NCBI GenBank assembly: GCA_035567895.1
Contig: DATMPC010000102.1
Span: forward strand, 108,332 to 172,331
Length of the DNA stretch: 64,000 nt
Reading direction: 5' to 3'
Origin: Terriglobales bacterium
Lineage (GTDB): Bacteria > Acidobacteriota > Terriglobia > Terriglobales > Acidobacteriaceae
This document shows positions 26,045 to 34,350 of this stretch, piece by piece (the stretch's first letter is position 1; the number at the start of each line of letters is the position of its first letter). The notes under the pieces were generated by a model, which was not told where the DNA came from, did no database searches, and saw nothing but the letters and a program-made list of their open reading frames with translations. Position numbers and translations under genes: made by a program.

Positions 26045-28705
26045 TTACGACGGGCTCTCGACAGTTTCCAGCGGAGTAACGGGCTCCTGTGCTCCCGGCC
26101 GCTCCGCGCGGAATACGAGCTGACCTTTCCGCGGATCAACGTCGACGATCACATGATCGCCATGCAGGACCTCGCCGTCTAGAATCTTTAATGCCAACGG
26201 ATCCTGCACCAGGCGCTGGATCGCGCGTTTCAACGGACGAGCTCCATACGCTCGGTCATACCCCTCTCGGAAGATCAGCTCCTTCGCCGCCGCCGTGAGT
26301 TCAATGGTGATTCTGCGATCGGCGAGCAACTTGCGCAGATTCGCGAGCTGCAGATCGACGATACGGATCAGTTCCGCCTCCCCCAGCGGCTTGAAGATGA
26401 TGATGTCATCGACACGGTTCAGGAATTCCGGACGGAAGTGTTCCTGCACTACATTCATCACCTGCGTGCTCGCACGCTGGAACGATTCCGGAGTGCTGAG
26501 CGCCTCGGCGTTGAGGTACATGGCGCCGAGGTTCGAGGTCATGATGATGACTGTGTTCCTGAAATCCACGGTGCGGCCTTTGCTGTCCGTGAGGCGGCCA
26601 TCATCGAGGATCTGAAGGAGCAGGTTGAAGACATCGCTGTGCGCCTTCTCGATCTCGTCGAACAAGATCACCGAATACGGACGCCGACGCACAGCTTCCG
26701 TTAGCTGTCCGCCCTCGTCGTAGCCGACATATCCCGGAGGCGCGCCGATCAGGCGTGCAACCGCGTGCTTCTCCATGTACTCCGACATGTCGATGCGGAT
26801 CATGTTGTGCTCGTCGTCGAACAGGAACTCGGCCAGTGCGCGGGCCAACTCAGTCTTACCGACACCGGTTGGGCCGAGGAAGATGAATGAACCAATGGGA
26901 CGCCGAGGATCACTCAGTCCCGCGCGAGACCGGCGAATCGCGTTGGAGACACGCTCCAGCGCGGCATCCTGTCCGATGACACGTTCGCGCAGGCGCGCTT
27001 CCATGCTCAACAGCTTCTTCACTTCGCCTTCGAGCATCTTCGAAACGGGAATCCCGGTCCACTTGGAAACAATGCGAGCAACGTCCTCTTCGTCGACTTC
27101 TTCCTTGAGCATCCGGCTCACCGGACGGGCTCCATCGCTCTCCGCGCTGAGCCGCTTTAGCTCCTCTTCGGCTTGGCGCAACAGTCCGTAGCGGATTTCC
27201 GCCACGCGCTGCAGATTGCCGCGACGCTCCTCGGTCTGCTCCTCGAGCTTCAGCTTCTCGATGCGCTCTTTCAGCTCCTGAATTCGCGTGATCGCCTGCT
27301 TTTCTTCCTTCCAGCGCGCCTTCAGAGCATTGATCTCCTCGCGAAGTTCGGCAAGCTCTTTCTCCACTTCGGCGAGACGTTCCTTTGAGTTTGGATCTTT
27401 CTCGCGCTTCAATGCCTGTCGTTCGATCTCAAGCGACGTTGCTTTGCGTTCGAGCTGATCGATCTCCGTCGGCATGGAGTCGATCTGAATGCGCAGTGAG
27501 GCCGCAGCTTCGTCGATCAGGTCAATTGCTTTGTCGGGCAGGAAACGATCAGTGATGTAGCGGTGCGACAAGGTTGCAGCCGCGACGATCGCGGAATCTT
27601 TGATACGCACGCCGTGATGGACTTCATAGCGTTCTTTCAATCCACGAAGGATCGCGATCGTGTCTTCAACCGTGGGCTCTCCCACAAAAACAGGCTGGAA
27701 GCGGCGTTCGAGCGCGGCGTCCTTCTCGATGTACTTGCGATACTCGGTTAACGTGGTGGCGCCGATAGCCCGCAGCTCTCCACGCGCCAGCGCCGGCTTC
27801 AGCATGTTCGAAGCGTCGATTGCACCCTCTGCCGCGCCAGCGCCAACTAGCGTGTGCAGTTCGTCGATGAAGAGGATGATCTGTCCCGCTGAGTCTTCGA
27901 TCTCCTTCAGCACGGCCTTGAGACGGTCCTCGAACTCGCCGCGATATTTTGCGCCGGCCAGCATGGAGCCGAGATCGAGCGAGACTACGCGTTTGTTCTT
28001 GAGAATCTCTGGAACGTCGCCGGAGACAATGCGGCGGGCGAGTCCTTCAGCGATCGCCGTTTTACCCACGCCGGGTTCCCCGATGAGCACGGGATTGTTC
28101 TTGGTGCGGCGTGAGAGAACCTGGATTACGCGGCGGATCTCCTCGTCGCGTCCGATTACGGGATCGAGCTTGCCTTTGCGCGCCAGCTCCGTCAGATCTT
28201 TGGCATAACGCTCGAGTGCCTGGTATTTGGCCTCGGGATTCTGGTCGGTCACCTTCTGCGATCCGCGGACCTGCGTGAGCGCCTGGAGAATCTTGTCGTG
28301 CGTCGCTCCCGAACCCTTGAGCAAGCGCTGCGCCGGATCGTTTGAAATCTGCGAAAGGGCCAGCAGCAGGTGCTCGGCGGAGACGTATTCGTCCTTGAAC
28401 GTATCGGCCTGCTTGAACGCCGAATCCATCACCTTCTGCAAAGCAGACGACATGTTCGGTTGCGCTGAGGCGCCGGAGACCTTGGGGAGCCTGGCGATCT
28501 CGGCATTCACTTCGGTCAACAGCTTTTCCGGGGGAACGCCGATTCGGCGGAGCACAGGCACAACGATGCCTTCGTTGTCTTCAAGCAAGGCGCCGAGAAG
28601 ATGAAGGGGCAGAAGTTCAGGATTGCCATTCTCGGTGGCCAGCTCACTGGCCCTTTGAAGGGCTTCCTGCGATTTGAGAGTTAATTTGTCCCAACGAATT
28701 GCCAT
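26045..28705 (-). CDS. clpB: ATP-dependent disaggregase ClpB
   Basis: The 886-residue AAA+ protein has all ClpB parts: Clp N-domain ([19 protein letters not shown]), first ATPase domain with [15 protein letters not shown], the long coiled-coil M-domain (around residues 410-530), and second ATPase domain with [19 protein letters not shown]. The GYVG pore loop ([13 protein letters not shown]) is visible. It rescues aggregated proteins with the DnaK system. AAGGA six bases upstream favours ATG at 28705 over the ATG at 28711. It is next to hsp20, forming a heat-shock pair. Confidence 0.95.
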   Translation of the reverse strand: MAIRWDKLTLKSQEALQRASELATENGNPELLPLHLLGALLEDNEGIVVPVLRRIGVPPEKLLTEVNAEIARLPKVSGASAQPNMSSALQKVMDSAFKQADTFKDEYVSAEHLLLALSQISNDPAQRLLKGSGATHDKILQALTQVRGSQKVTDQNPEAKYQALERYAKDLTELARKGKLDPVIGRDEEIRRVIQVLSRRTKNNPVLIGEPGVGKTAIAEGLARRIVSGDVPEILKNKRVVSLDLGSMLAGAKYRGEFEDRLKAVLKEIEDSAGQIILFIDELHTLVGAGAAEGAIDASNMLKPALARGELRAIGATTLTEYRKYIEKDAALERRFQPVFVGEPTVEDTIAILRGLKERYEVHHGVRIKDSAIVAAATLSHRYITDRFLPDKAIDLIDEAAASLRIQIDSMPTEIDQLERKATSLEIERQALKREKDPNSKERLAEVEKELAELREEINALKARWKEEKQAITRIQELKERIEKLKLEEQTEERRGNLQRVAEIRYGLLRQAEEELKRLSAESDGARPVSRMLKEEVDEEDVARIVSKWTGIPVSKMLEGEVKKLLSMEARLRERVIGQDAALERVSNAIRRSRAGLSDPRRPIGSFIFLGPTGVGKTELARALAEFLFDDEHNMIRIDMSEYMEKHAVARLIGAPPGYVGYDEGGQLTEAVRRRPYSVILFDEIEKAHSDVFNLLLQILDDGRLTDSKGRTVDFRNTVIIMTSNLGAMYLNAEALSTPESFQRASTQVMNVVQEHFRPEFLNRVDDIIIFKPLGEAELIRIVDLQLANLRKLLADRRITIELTAAAKELIFREGYDRAYGARPLKRAIQRLVQDPLALKILDGEVLHGDHVIVDVDPRKGQLVFRAERPGAQEPVTPLETVESPS

Positions 28706-28744
28706 AAACATTCCTTGTTCATGCTTGATACATCATGTCCGTCA

Positions 28745-28900
28745 CCGAAAGTGGGAACCCGAGCGAAACCACAAGGGCACGAACGATCACGAAGGTCTCA
28801 GGAATCACCCTCCACATCCTTAGTGTGCTTCGTGAACCTTTGTGGTTAGCTTTTGTTTTGGGTTTTCTCCGTGACTCCGCGTCTCCGTGGTGAAAAGGAC
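28745..28900. repeat. CTTCGTG/CACGAAG dispersed palindromic repeat, copy 1
   Basis: The stretch contains AACCACAAGGGCACGAA on the left and CTTTGTGGTTAGC followed by CTCCGTGACTCCGCGTCTCCGTGGTGAAAA on the right (the latter read in two parts: CTCCGTGACTCCGCG and TCTCCGTGGTGAAAA). The halves are complementary to each other and could form a long hairpin. Related copies flank selD. Confidence 0.6.
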
Positions 28901-28916
28901 TTGAAAGAAAAAGCGG

Positions 28917-28948
28917 GAGACGGGGCCTTGGGCCCAATCTCCCGTCTC
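28917..28948 (-). terminator. Intrinsic terminator of hsp20
   Basis: On the minus strand GAGACGGG pairs with CCCGTCTC around an inner GGGCCC, and CCGCTTTTTCTTT follows. It begins 26 bp after the hsp20 stop codon. Confidence 0.7.
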
Positions 28949-28973
28949 AGAAATAAATGTACTCCTTTGAGGA

Positions 28974-29468
28974 TTAGGCTGCGCTTTTGGCTTCGGACTT
29001 CGCGCCATCGAGCGTCTTCTTGCCGCTGCCAACGCCCACCTTGATCTGCTTTGGCTTCGCCTCTTCGCGCTTGGCCAATTCAATCTTCAGCACGCCGTTT
29101 TCGTAGTCCGCTTTCACGCTTTCAGTACTGATCGTGGGTGGCAACGTGAAGGAGCGAGAGAAGCTGCCGTAGCGGCGTTCAATGCGCTGGAAGTTCTCTT
29201 CTTTCTCTTCCTTTTCGAATGTGCGCTGCCCGCGAACCGTGAGTGTCTGATTCTCGACCTGAACGTCAAGGTCTTCCTGCTTCACGCCCGGAACTTCGAG
29301 CTTCAGCGTGACCTTGTGCTCGTCTTCATAGACGTCTACCGCAGGAACGAAGCTCCCAGAAGTAGTGAGCTCTTCCTGCGTGCTGCGTCCATAGTCCTGG
29401 AACAGGCTATTGACGCGATTCTGCAGAGATGACAACTCACGGAAGGGATCCCAACGAGTGATAACCAT
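28974..29468 (-). CDS. Small heat-shock protein, Hsp20 family
   Basis: The 164-residue protein has an N-terminal WDPFRELSSLQNRVNSLF segment, an alpha-crystallin domain (residues about 43-140, with VTLKLEVPGVKQEDLDVQVE and RRYGSFSRSFTLPP), and the C-terminal segment ENGVLKIELAKREEAKPKQI. It holds unfolding proteins for refolding by ClpB/DnaK. AGGAGG ten bases upstream supports ATG at 29468. Transcription is probably driven by the consensus promoter at 29557-29585. Confidence 0.92.
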   Translation of the reverse strand: MVITRWDPFRELSSLQNRVNSLFQDYGRSTQEELTTSGSFVPAVDVYEDEHKVTLKLEVPGVKQEDLDVQVENQTLTVRGQRTFEKEEKEENFQRIERRYGSFSRSFTLPPTISTESVKADYENGVLKIELAKREEAKPKQIKVGVGSGKKTLDGAKSEAKSAA

Positions 29469-29529
29469 GTGTTTCAAGCCTCCTAAATGTTGTTGCGAAA
29501 TCTGAACTTGCGGCCTTATTGCCTCACCA

Positions 29530-29548
29530 GCTTAGATGCTGTCTAAGC
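29530..29548. promoter_or_regulatory. Inverted repeat downstream of the hsp20 promoter
   Basis: GCTTAGA and TCTAAGC form perfect 7-bp arms around TGCTG. The element starts about where transcription would begin and ends about 60 bp before the hsp20 ATG. It is neither CIRCE (TTAGCACTC-N9) nor HAIR, so it may be an operator for a different heat-shock regulator or a leader hairpin. Confidence 0.5.
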
Positions 29549-29556
29549 ATGATAGA

Positions 29557-29585
29557 AGCATAAAATATGAGCGTATTACTGTCAA
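29557..29585 (-). promoter_or_regulatory. Consensus sigma-70 promoter of hsp20
   Basis: On the minus strand TTGACA (29580-29585) and TATGCT (29557-29562) are 17 bases apart. The region is strikingly AT-rich compared with its surroundings. Confidence 0.7.
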
Positions 29586-29879
29586 TATCTTGGAAAATGA
29601 CAAGTTATCCTTATTTTTCAAATATATAGGATTAACAAAACCGAAGAACACGCCTCAGACAACTCCTGCTTCCTCTGCACGTCCTTCGTCGGGTGAAGGG
29701 ATAACATCTGCGTTCGGTTTCGAACAGAGTTTCCCATCGGTGGAGAGAGCTACGGAGCCTCGAACCATCTGGTCCCGCGTATTCGCTTTGAATTTCTTGT
29801 ACTTACCTTAAGGAACCGGTCGGCAGCTCAGTTGCGTAATATTCCTCGAAGAATTTCTTCAGGGAAGTTGCGAGGGCGC

Positions 29880-30335
29880 ATGAGGCAACACCGGGAAGCC
29901 ATTCTGTTCTCGACACTGCTAAGCTGTCTGGTCCTGTTTTGTGGATTCATAGGCCGCGAGCAGGCAGTCGCCGTTCGGTCCATCGACGACAACATTGCCC
30001 GTCACATTGCGCAGCTTCGCTCGAAGGAAGCGCAGCAGCGAGCAGCCGCAGCCTACTGGCTGGGCAGCCGCGGCACCGCAGCCGAGCGCGCAATTCCCGC
30101 ATTGGTCGACCTCCTTGGAGACGCCACCCCGATCGAAGTTTCCAAATATCGCAAACCCGACATCTTCGACGCCCGCAAGCTAACGCTGGGCGAAGAAGTC
30201 GCTTCCGCATTGGTCAACATCGGCAAGTCGTCGACGGACGCACTGATCAAGACGCTCATTACCTCTCCCGAGCCACACGCGCGGGAAAATGCCGCCTGGG
30301 CGCTGGGCGCGCTCCATCGGCGACAGTTGATCTAG
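29880..30335 (+). CDS. HEAT-repeat protein with N-terminal leader
   Basis: The 151-residue protein has a hydrophobic N-terminus (REAILFSTLLSCLVLFCGFIG) that is a signal peptide or anchor. Two or more HEAT-like helical repeats follow (EAQQRAAAAYWLGSRG then AERAIPALVDLLGD; ARENAAWALGALH). Such repeats mediate protein contacts. The ATG at 29880 starts the leader; the frame extends to 29832. It lies upstream of selD with a dispersed repeat between. Confidence 0.65.
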   Translation: MRQHREAILFSTLLSCLVLFCGFIGREQAVAVRSIDDNIARHIAQLRSKEAQQRAAAAYWLGSRGTAAERAIPALVDLLGDATPIEVSKYRKPDIFDARKLTLGEEVASALVNIGKSSTDALIKTLITSPEPHARENAAWALGALHRRQLI

Positions 30336-30349
30336 TCACCTCTCACCAT

Positions 30350-30506
30350 GTAGACGCGGAGAAGGGCCTCAGACTTAACCACAAAGGACACGAAGTATCA
30401 CGAAGGACATTTGGGAAAGGGCCTTTCTCGTCCTTCGTGCTCCTTCGTGTCCTTCGTGGTTTCATCCGGCTGTTCTCCCTGACTCCGTGTCTCCGTGGTG
30501 AATAGG
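30350..30506. repeat. CTTCGTG/CACGAAG dispersed palindromic repeat, copy 2
   Basis: AACCACAAAGGACACGAAGT and ATCACGAAGGACA lie on the left; CCTTCGTGCTCCTTCGTGT and CCTTCGTGGTTTCATCCGGC on the right; then CTCCGTGTCTCCGTGGTGAA. The two sides are mutual reverse complements, so the element folds into one long hairpin. It fills the space immediately upstream of selD. Confidence 0.75.
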
Positions 30507-30529
30507 CCGTTCCGCGTAGAATCGAACCC

Positions 30530-31579
30530 ATGGAAGATCGTCGTCCTCTACGCCTGACCGAGCAGGTGAAAGCGGCGGGTTGAGCGTCGAAGCTGAGTCC
30601 AGCGGCGCTGGACAAGGTGCTTGGGAAATTAGCCCGGCAATATGACGAGAACCTGCTGGTCGGCTTCGATACAGCCGACGATGCGGCCGTGTACCGCCTG
30701 AACGACGATCTCGCCCTGGTACAGACAGTCGATTTCTTCACTCCGATCGTTGACGATCCGTTTGTGTTCGGCCAGATCGCGGCCGTGAATTCGCTCAGCG
30801 ACGTGTATGCCATGGGAGGCGAGCCGATGACTGCGCTCGCGGTTGTCTGTTTTCCCGACGGTGGCGATTTGGAGGTGCTCGGGCAAATGCTGGCTGGCGG
30901 CTTGTCGAAGATGCAGGAAGCCGGATGCATCGTTGCTGGAGGCCACAGCGTTCGCGATCCCGAAATGAAACTCGGCTACAGCGTGACGGGCCGTGTTCAT
31001 CCCAGGAAATTCTGGGCGAATTCAAAAGCGAGAGTTGGCGATGCGCTGGTATTCACAAAGCCGATCGGCACCGGCGTGATCTCAACCGCAATCAAGCGCG
31101 GAGAGGCCAAGAAAGAGTGGATCGACGGTGCTGTCGCTTCGATGACCAAGTTGAATCGGCGTACTGTGGAAGTCGTCCATCAAGGCGATTTCGAGGTTCA
31201 CGCGGCAACCGACGTTACCGGCTTCGGTGTCATCGGACACGTGCGCGAGATGGCACTCGGAAGCAAAACCAGCATCCGCATCGAGTCTAGGCTGATCGAA
31301 GTGTTGCGCGGCGCCTTGGAGTGCGTGCAGCGCGGATTCATTCCCGGCGGCCTAAAGACGAATCGCGAGTTCGCAGAAAGCTGTGTCACCTACAAAAAAG
31401 ACATTCCTGAAGATCTGAAGACATTGCTCTACGATCCGCAAACTGCTGGCGGATTGTTGCTCTCTGTTCCGAATGAAATCGCCAAAGGTCTTGTCGCAGC
31501 CATGGAAGTTGCAGGGGTGCCCGCAGTGCGCATCGGCGAAGTGCTGCCTAAGGGCGATAAGTTGATTGAGATCTTGTAG
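30530..31579 (+). CDS. selD: Selenide, water dikinase (selenophosphate synthase), selenocysteine-containing
   Basis: Reading TGA at 30581-30583 as selenocysteine extends the frame upstream to an ATG at 30530 and gives a 349-residue SelD. The N-terminus reads MEDRRPLRLTEQVKAAG, then Sec18, then ASKLSP. In E. coli SelD the catalytic Cys17 is followed three residues later by Lys20; here Sec18 and Lys21 keep that spacing, while the second Cys of the usual CGC motif is Ser or Ala. The rest is a typical PurM-like ATPase: GFDTADDAAVYRL, VDFFTPIVDDP, GGHSVRDPEMKLGYSVTG, LYDPQTAGGLLL. The enzyme makes selenophosphate from selenide and ATP. Self-dependence on Sec is known in other SelD proteins. Confidence 0.92.
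30584..30620 (+). promoter_or_regulatory. Candidate SECIS hairpin of selD
   Basis: GTCCAGC (30597-30603) and GCTGGAC (30607-30613) form a perfect 7-bp stem with loop GGC. The loop lies 21 bases after the TGA codon, in the range expected for bacterial SECIS elements. It is one of the cleanest short hairpins in the gene. Confidence 0.65.
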
Positions 31580-31587
31580 GCAAAACC

Positions 31588-31792
31588 GATTTCACCACGG
31601 AGGCACGGAGTACACGGAGGACAGCCGACTAACCACAAAAGATACGAAGTATCACAAAGGAAATTTCGGAAAGGGGTTTTCTCCTCCTTCGTGTTCCTTC
31701 GTGTTCCTTCGTGTCCCTTCGTGTTCCTTCGTGTCCTTTGTGGTTTCATCCGGCTGTCTTCTCCGTGTACTCCGTGCCTCCGTGGTGAACCC
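31588..31792. repeat. CTTCGTG/CACGAAG dispersed palindromic repeat, copy 3, with tandem CCTTCGTGTT units
   Basis: The left side has TTTCACCACGGAGGCACGGA and AACCACAAAAGATACGAAGT; the right side has the complements. Inside, a 12-bp unit CCTTCGTGTTCC is repeated about five times with small changes (31686-31738), presumably by slippage. The element begins nine bases after the selD stop. Confidence 0.75.
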
Positions 31793-31819
31793 GCTTTCGA
31801 AGATTTAAACTATCCCGTC

Positions 31820-33031
31820 ATGCCTACCGCTACCCGCGTCGATCCGCTTTCTTACCTCACCGATCAGATCAACCAGCTCAAAGAAAAAGGCACCCACTTC
31901 AAACTGCGAGTGCTCGAAGACGAGCAGGAACCGGTGTGCACATTCGACGGCAAGAGAGTCATTAACCTTGCCTCGAATAATTACCTGGGACTGACTACGC
32001 ATCCGAAGCTGCGCGAGGCCGCGTTGGCCGCGACGAAGAAATACGGAGTCGGATCGGGCGCGGTGCGCACCATCGCCGGCACTATGCGTATTCACATGGA
32101 GCTGGAAGAGAAGATTGCCCGCTTCAAGAACGTAGAGGCTTGCGTGGTCTTCCAGTCGGGATTCGCCGCCAACGCGGGAACGGTCTCGGCGATTCTGGGC
32201 AAAGAAGATTTCATCATCTCTGACGAGCTGAATCATGCGTCAATCATCGACGGCGCGCGACTCTCGCGAGCGAAGATCCTGGTTTTCCGCCACAAAGACA
32301 TTGCGCATGCCGAGGAACAACTCGCTTCAGTAAAAGATCAACCCGGTAAGAAGCTGCTGATTACCGATGGCGTCTTTTCCATGGACGGCGATATCGGTCC
32401 TCTACCCGGACTTTGCGACCTTGCCGAGAAGTATGGCGCCATCATGATGGTGGATGACGCGCATTCGTCTGGCGTACTCGGTCGCAACGGCCGCGGTACG
32501 ATCGATCACTTCAAAGTCCACGGGCGCGTGGATGTGCAGGTCGGAACTCTCTCGAAGGCAATCGGCGCGCTCGGTGGATACGTCTGTGGCACCCGCGACC
32601 TGATCGACTTCCTCTACCACCGCGCGCGCCCGTTCCTGTTTTCGACGTCCCACCCGCCGTCAGTGGCTGCCACCTGCATCGCTGCCTTCGACGTGCTCGA
32701 GAAGGAGCCGCAATTGATGGAGAAGCTTTGGGAGAATACCCGCTACTTCAAAAAGGAACTTGGCAGCCTCGGCTTCAACATCGGCGGAAAGAACACTCCG
32801 GCGAGCGAAACACCGATCACGGCGGTGATCGTCGGAGAAGGGAGCCTAGCAATGCAGTTCTCGCGCGAGCTATTCAACGAAGGTGTGATGGCAACTGGCA
32901 TCGCCTTCCCAACCGTGGCAGAAGGCAAGGCGCGGATTCGCACTATCATGACCGCCAAGCACACACGCGAGCAGCTTGATCAGGCGCTGGAAATCCTAAA
33001 ACAGGTGGGGAAGAAGCTGCGTATTATCTGA
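31820..33031 (+). CDS. kbl: Glycine C-acetyltransferase (2-amino-3-ketobutyrate CoA ligase)
   Basis: The 403-residue PLP enzyme belongs to the alpha-oxoamine synthase family. INLASNNYLGLTTHPKL, SGAVRTIAGTMRIHMELE, and NHASIIDGARLSRAKI are typical; MMVDDAHSSGVLG binds the cofactor and GTLSKAIGALGGYV carries the Schiff-base Lys. Length and the N-terminus fit KBL better than BioF, but BioF activity cannot be excluded. KBL cleaves 2-amino-3-ketobutyrate to glycine and acetyl-CoA. Threonine dehydrogenase is not next to it. I start at the ATG at 31820; the frame runs upstream into the repeat. Confidence 0.85.
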   Translation: MPTATRVDPLSYLTDQINQLKEKGTHFKLRVLEDEQEPVCTFDGKRVINLASNNYLGLTTHPKLREAALAATKKYGVGSGAVRTIAGTMRIHMELEEKIARFKNVEACVVFQSGFAANAGTVSAILGKEDFIISDELNHASIIDGARLSRAKILVFRHKDIAHAEEQLASVKDQPGKKLLITDGVFSMDGDIGPLPGLCDLAEKYGAIMMVDDAHSSGVLGRNGRGTIDHFKVHGRVDVQVGTLSKAIGALGGYVCGTRDLIDFLYHRARPFLFSTSHPPSVAATCIAAFDVLEKEPQLMEKLWENTRYFKKELGSLGFNIGGKNTPASETPITAVIVGEGSLAMQFSRELFNEGVMATGIAFPTVAEGKARIRTIMTAKHTREQLDQALEILKQVGKKLRII

Positions 33032-33198
33032 GTTGACGCCTGCGGAAGCCAGTTTGACGCTTTCGTTCTAAAATACGTTTTCGAGGCTGCGCACAGCAAC
33101 ATTCCGGTGGCGCCGAGTTAAGAATGCCGCTCAGCTTCTATTCTCATGGATTCAATCGGGGCCTCGGCACTGCAAGAGTCGGACGACATGGAACAGGT

Positions 33199-33903
33199 AT
33201 GAGCGCCGCAACATTAAGAGCGATCAAATTGAAGCTTACAGCCACACATGAAAGTCTAGAACTACCCATGTATGGCCTCTCCGAGGCCGCACTTTACCTC
33301 CGCGTTCCCATCAAAACACTTGAATACTGGACAATCGGAGCAGGAAAGAATAAGCCGCTAATTCAAGCTGCCGGCAAACATCCACGAAGTCTTTCGTTCA
33401 TGAACCTGTTGGAGTGTCACATGCTTGCTGCGATGCGCTCTCTGTATGATCTCCGCATTGCAAAGATCCGTCGAGCCGTAGCCCATCTCAATGCGACATC
33501 TGAATTCCGGCACCCATTGATTGAGCAGCCGCTTTACACAAACCGCGTAGATATTCTGATTCGGGAACTAGACACAATGCTGAACATCTCGCGTGGTGGG
33601 CAATTTGTTATGCCTGAGATTGTCGGTGTTCATTTGGAGCGGATTGAGAGAGATCCCAAAGGACTGTTCAAGTTCTTTCCCTTTGTGCGCGAGCGTAGCG
33701 CAAGTGAGCCCAAGTTTATCGTTATCAATCCACGGGTAGGGTTTGGCAAGCCGGTCATCGCTGGCACCGGTATCTCGACGGCGGTCATAGCCTCGCGCTT
33801 CAACGCAAGGGAGTCGATACCTGATCTGGCTAAAGAGTATGGCCTCGAAGAGAAACAAATCGAAGAGGCTATCCGTTGGGAAACCAGAGCAGTTGCGGCT
33901 TGA
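33199..33903 (+). CDS. DUF433-family antitoxin
   Basis: The product (234 residues from 33199, or 259 from an ATG at 33124) has an N-terminal MerR-like segment (YGLSEAALYLRVPIKTLEYW) and a C-terminal DUF433 domain (INPRVGFGKPVIAGTGISTA, then SIPDLAKEYGLEEKQIEEAI). DUF433 proteins are antitoxins of the VapB/MbcA-like sort paired with PIN-like toxins. Its 3' end overlaps the next gene by 65 bp, so the two are translated together. It probably also represses its own promoter. Confidence 0.8.
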   Translation: MSAATLRAIKLKLTATHESLELPMYGLSEAALYLRVPIKTLEYWTIGAGKNKPLIQAAGKHPRSLSFMNLLECHMLAAMRSLYDLRIAKIRRAVAHLNATSEFRHPLIEQPLYTNRVDILIRELDTMLNISRGGQFVMPEIVGVHLERIERDPKGLFKFFPFVRERSASEPKFIVINPRVGFGKPVIAGTGISTAVIASRFNARESIPDLAKEYGLEEKQIEEAIRWETRAVAA

Positions 33904-34336
33904 TGATTTCATCATTTTCCTTGATGAGAACCTGGATAATTGCAAGCCGATAATGGACGCCTTGGCGGAGAGCGGCATCACATGCAGGCGCCACGCTGAC
34001 ACCTTCACTCGTGGCGAAGATGATGATGTGTGGCTGACGTTCGTTGGCGAACGATCCTGGATCGTCCTCACCAAAGACAAGCGTAATCGCTACAACCAAT
34101 GGGAAAAAGAGGCGGTGCGTATCCACCGGGTGCGCGAATTCTATTTCGGTTCCGGCAATTTCAACGCAGCGGAGATGGCTGATGCTCTGACTTTGGCTTT
34201 ACCAGAGATGCGCCGAATCTGCCTGACCGAAGAACCACCATTTGTTGGTAGCATTACCCGTTCCGGAAGCGTAACAATAGTCGCGGACAAACACGGCTCG
34301 ACGCATGAGAGACGACGGGCAAAGCGACAGCGCTGA
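33839..34336 (+). CDS. PIN-like toxin (DUF5615 type)
   Basis: The 165-residue product starts inside the antitoxin gene. FIIFLDENLDNCKPIMDALAESG is the first acidic motif of DUF5615/PIN-like nucleases and WIVLTKDKRNRYN holds the second (KD). Neighbouring Asp residues (RGEDDDVW) complete the likely metal site. Such toxins cleave RNA. The last 20 residues are basic (HERRRAKRQR). A shorter start inside 33839-33903 is possible. Paired with the DUF433 antitoxin. Confidence 0.75.
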   Translation: MASKRNKSKRLSVGKPEQLRLDDFIIFLDENLDNCKPIMDALAESGITCRRHADTFTRGEDDDVWLTFVGERSWIVLTKDKRNRYNQWEKEAVRIHRVREFYFGSGNFNAAEMADALTLALPEMRRICLTEEPPFVGSITRSGSVTIVADKHGSTHERRRAKRQR

Positions 34337-34350
34337 ACAAATACTTGAGA

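Noticed and set aside
31687..31741. CRISPR-like array
   Set aside because: The CCTTCGTGTT units are contiguous tandem repeats with no spacers and belong to a dispersed palindrome family.
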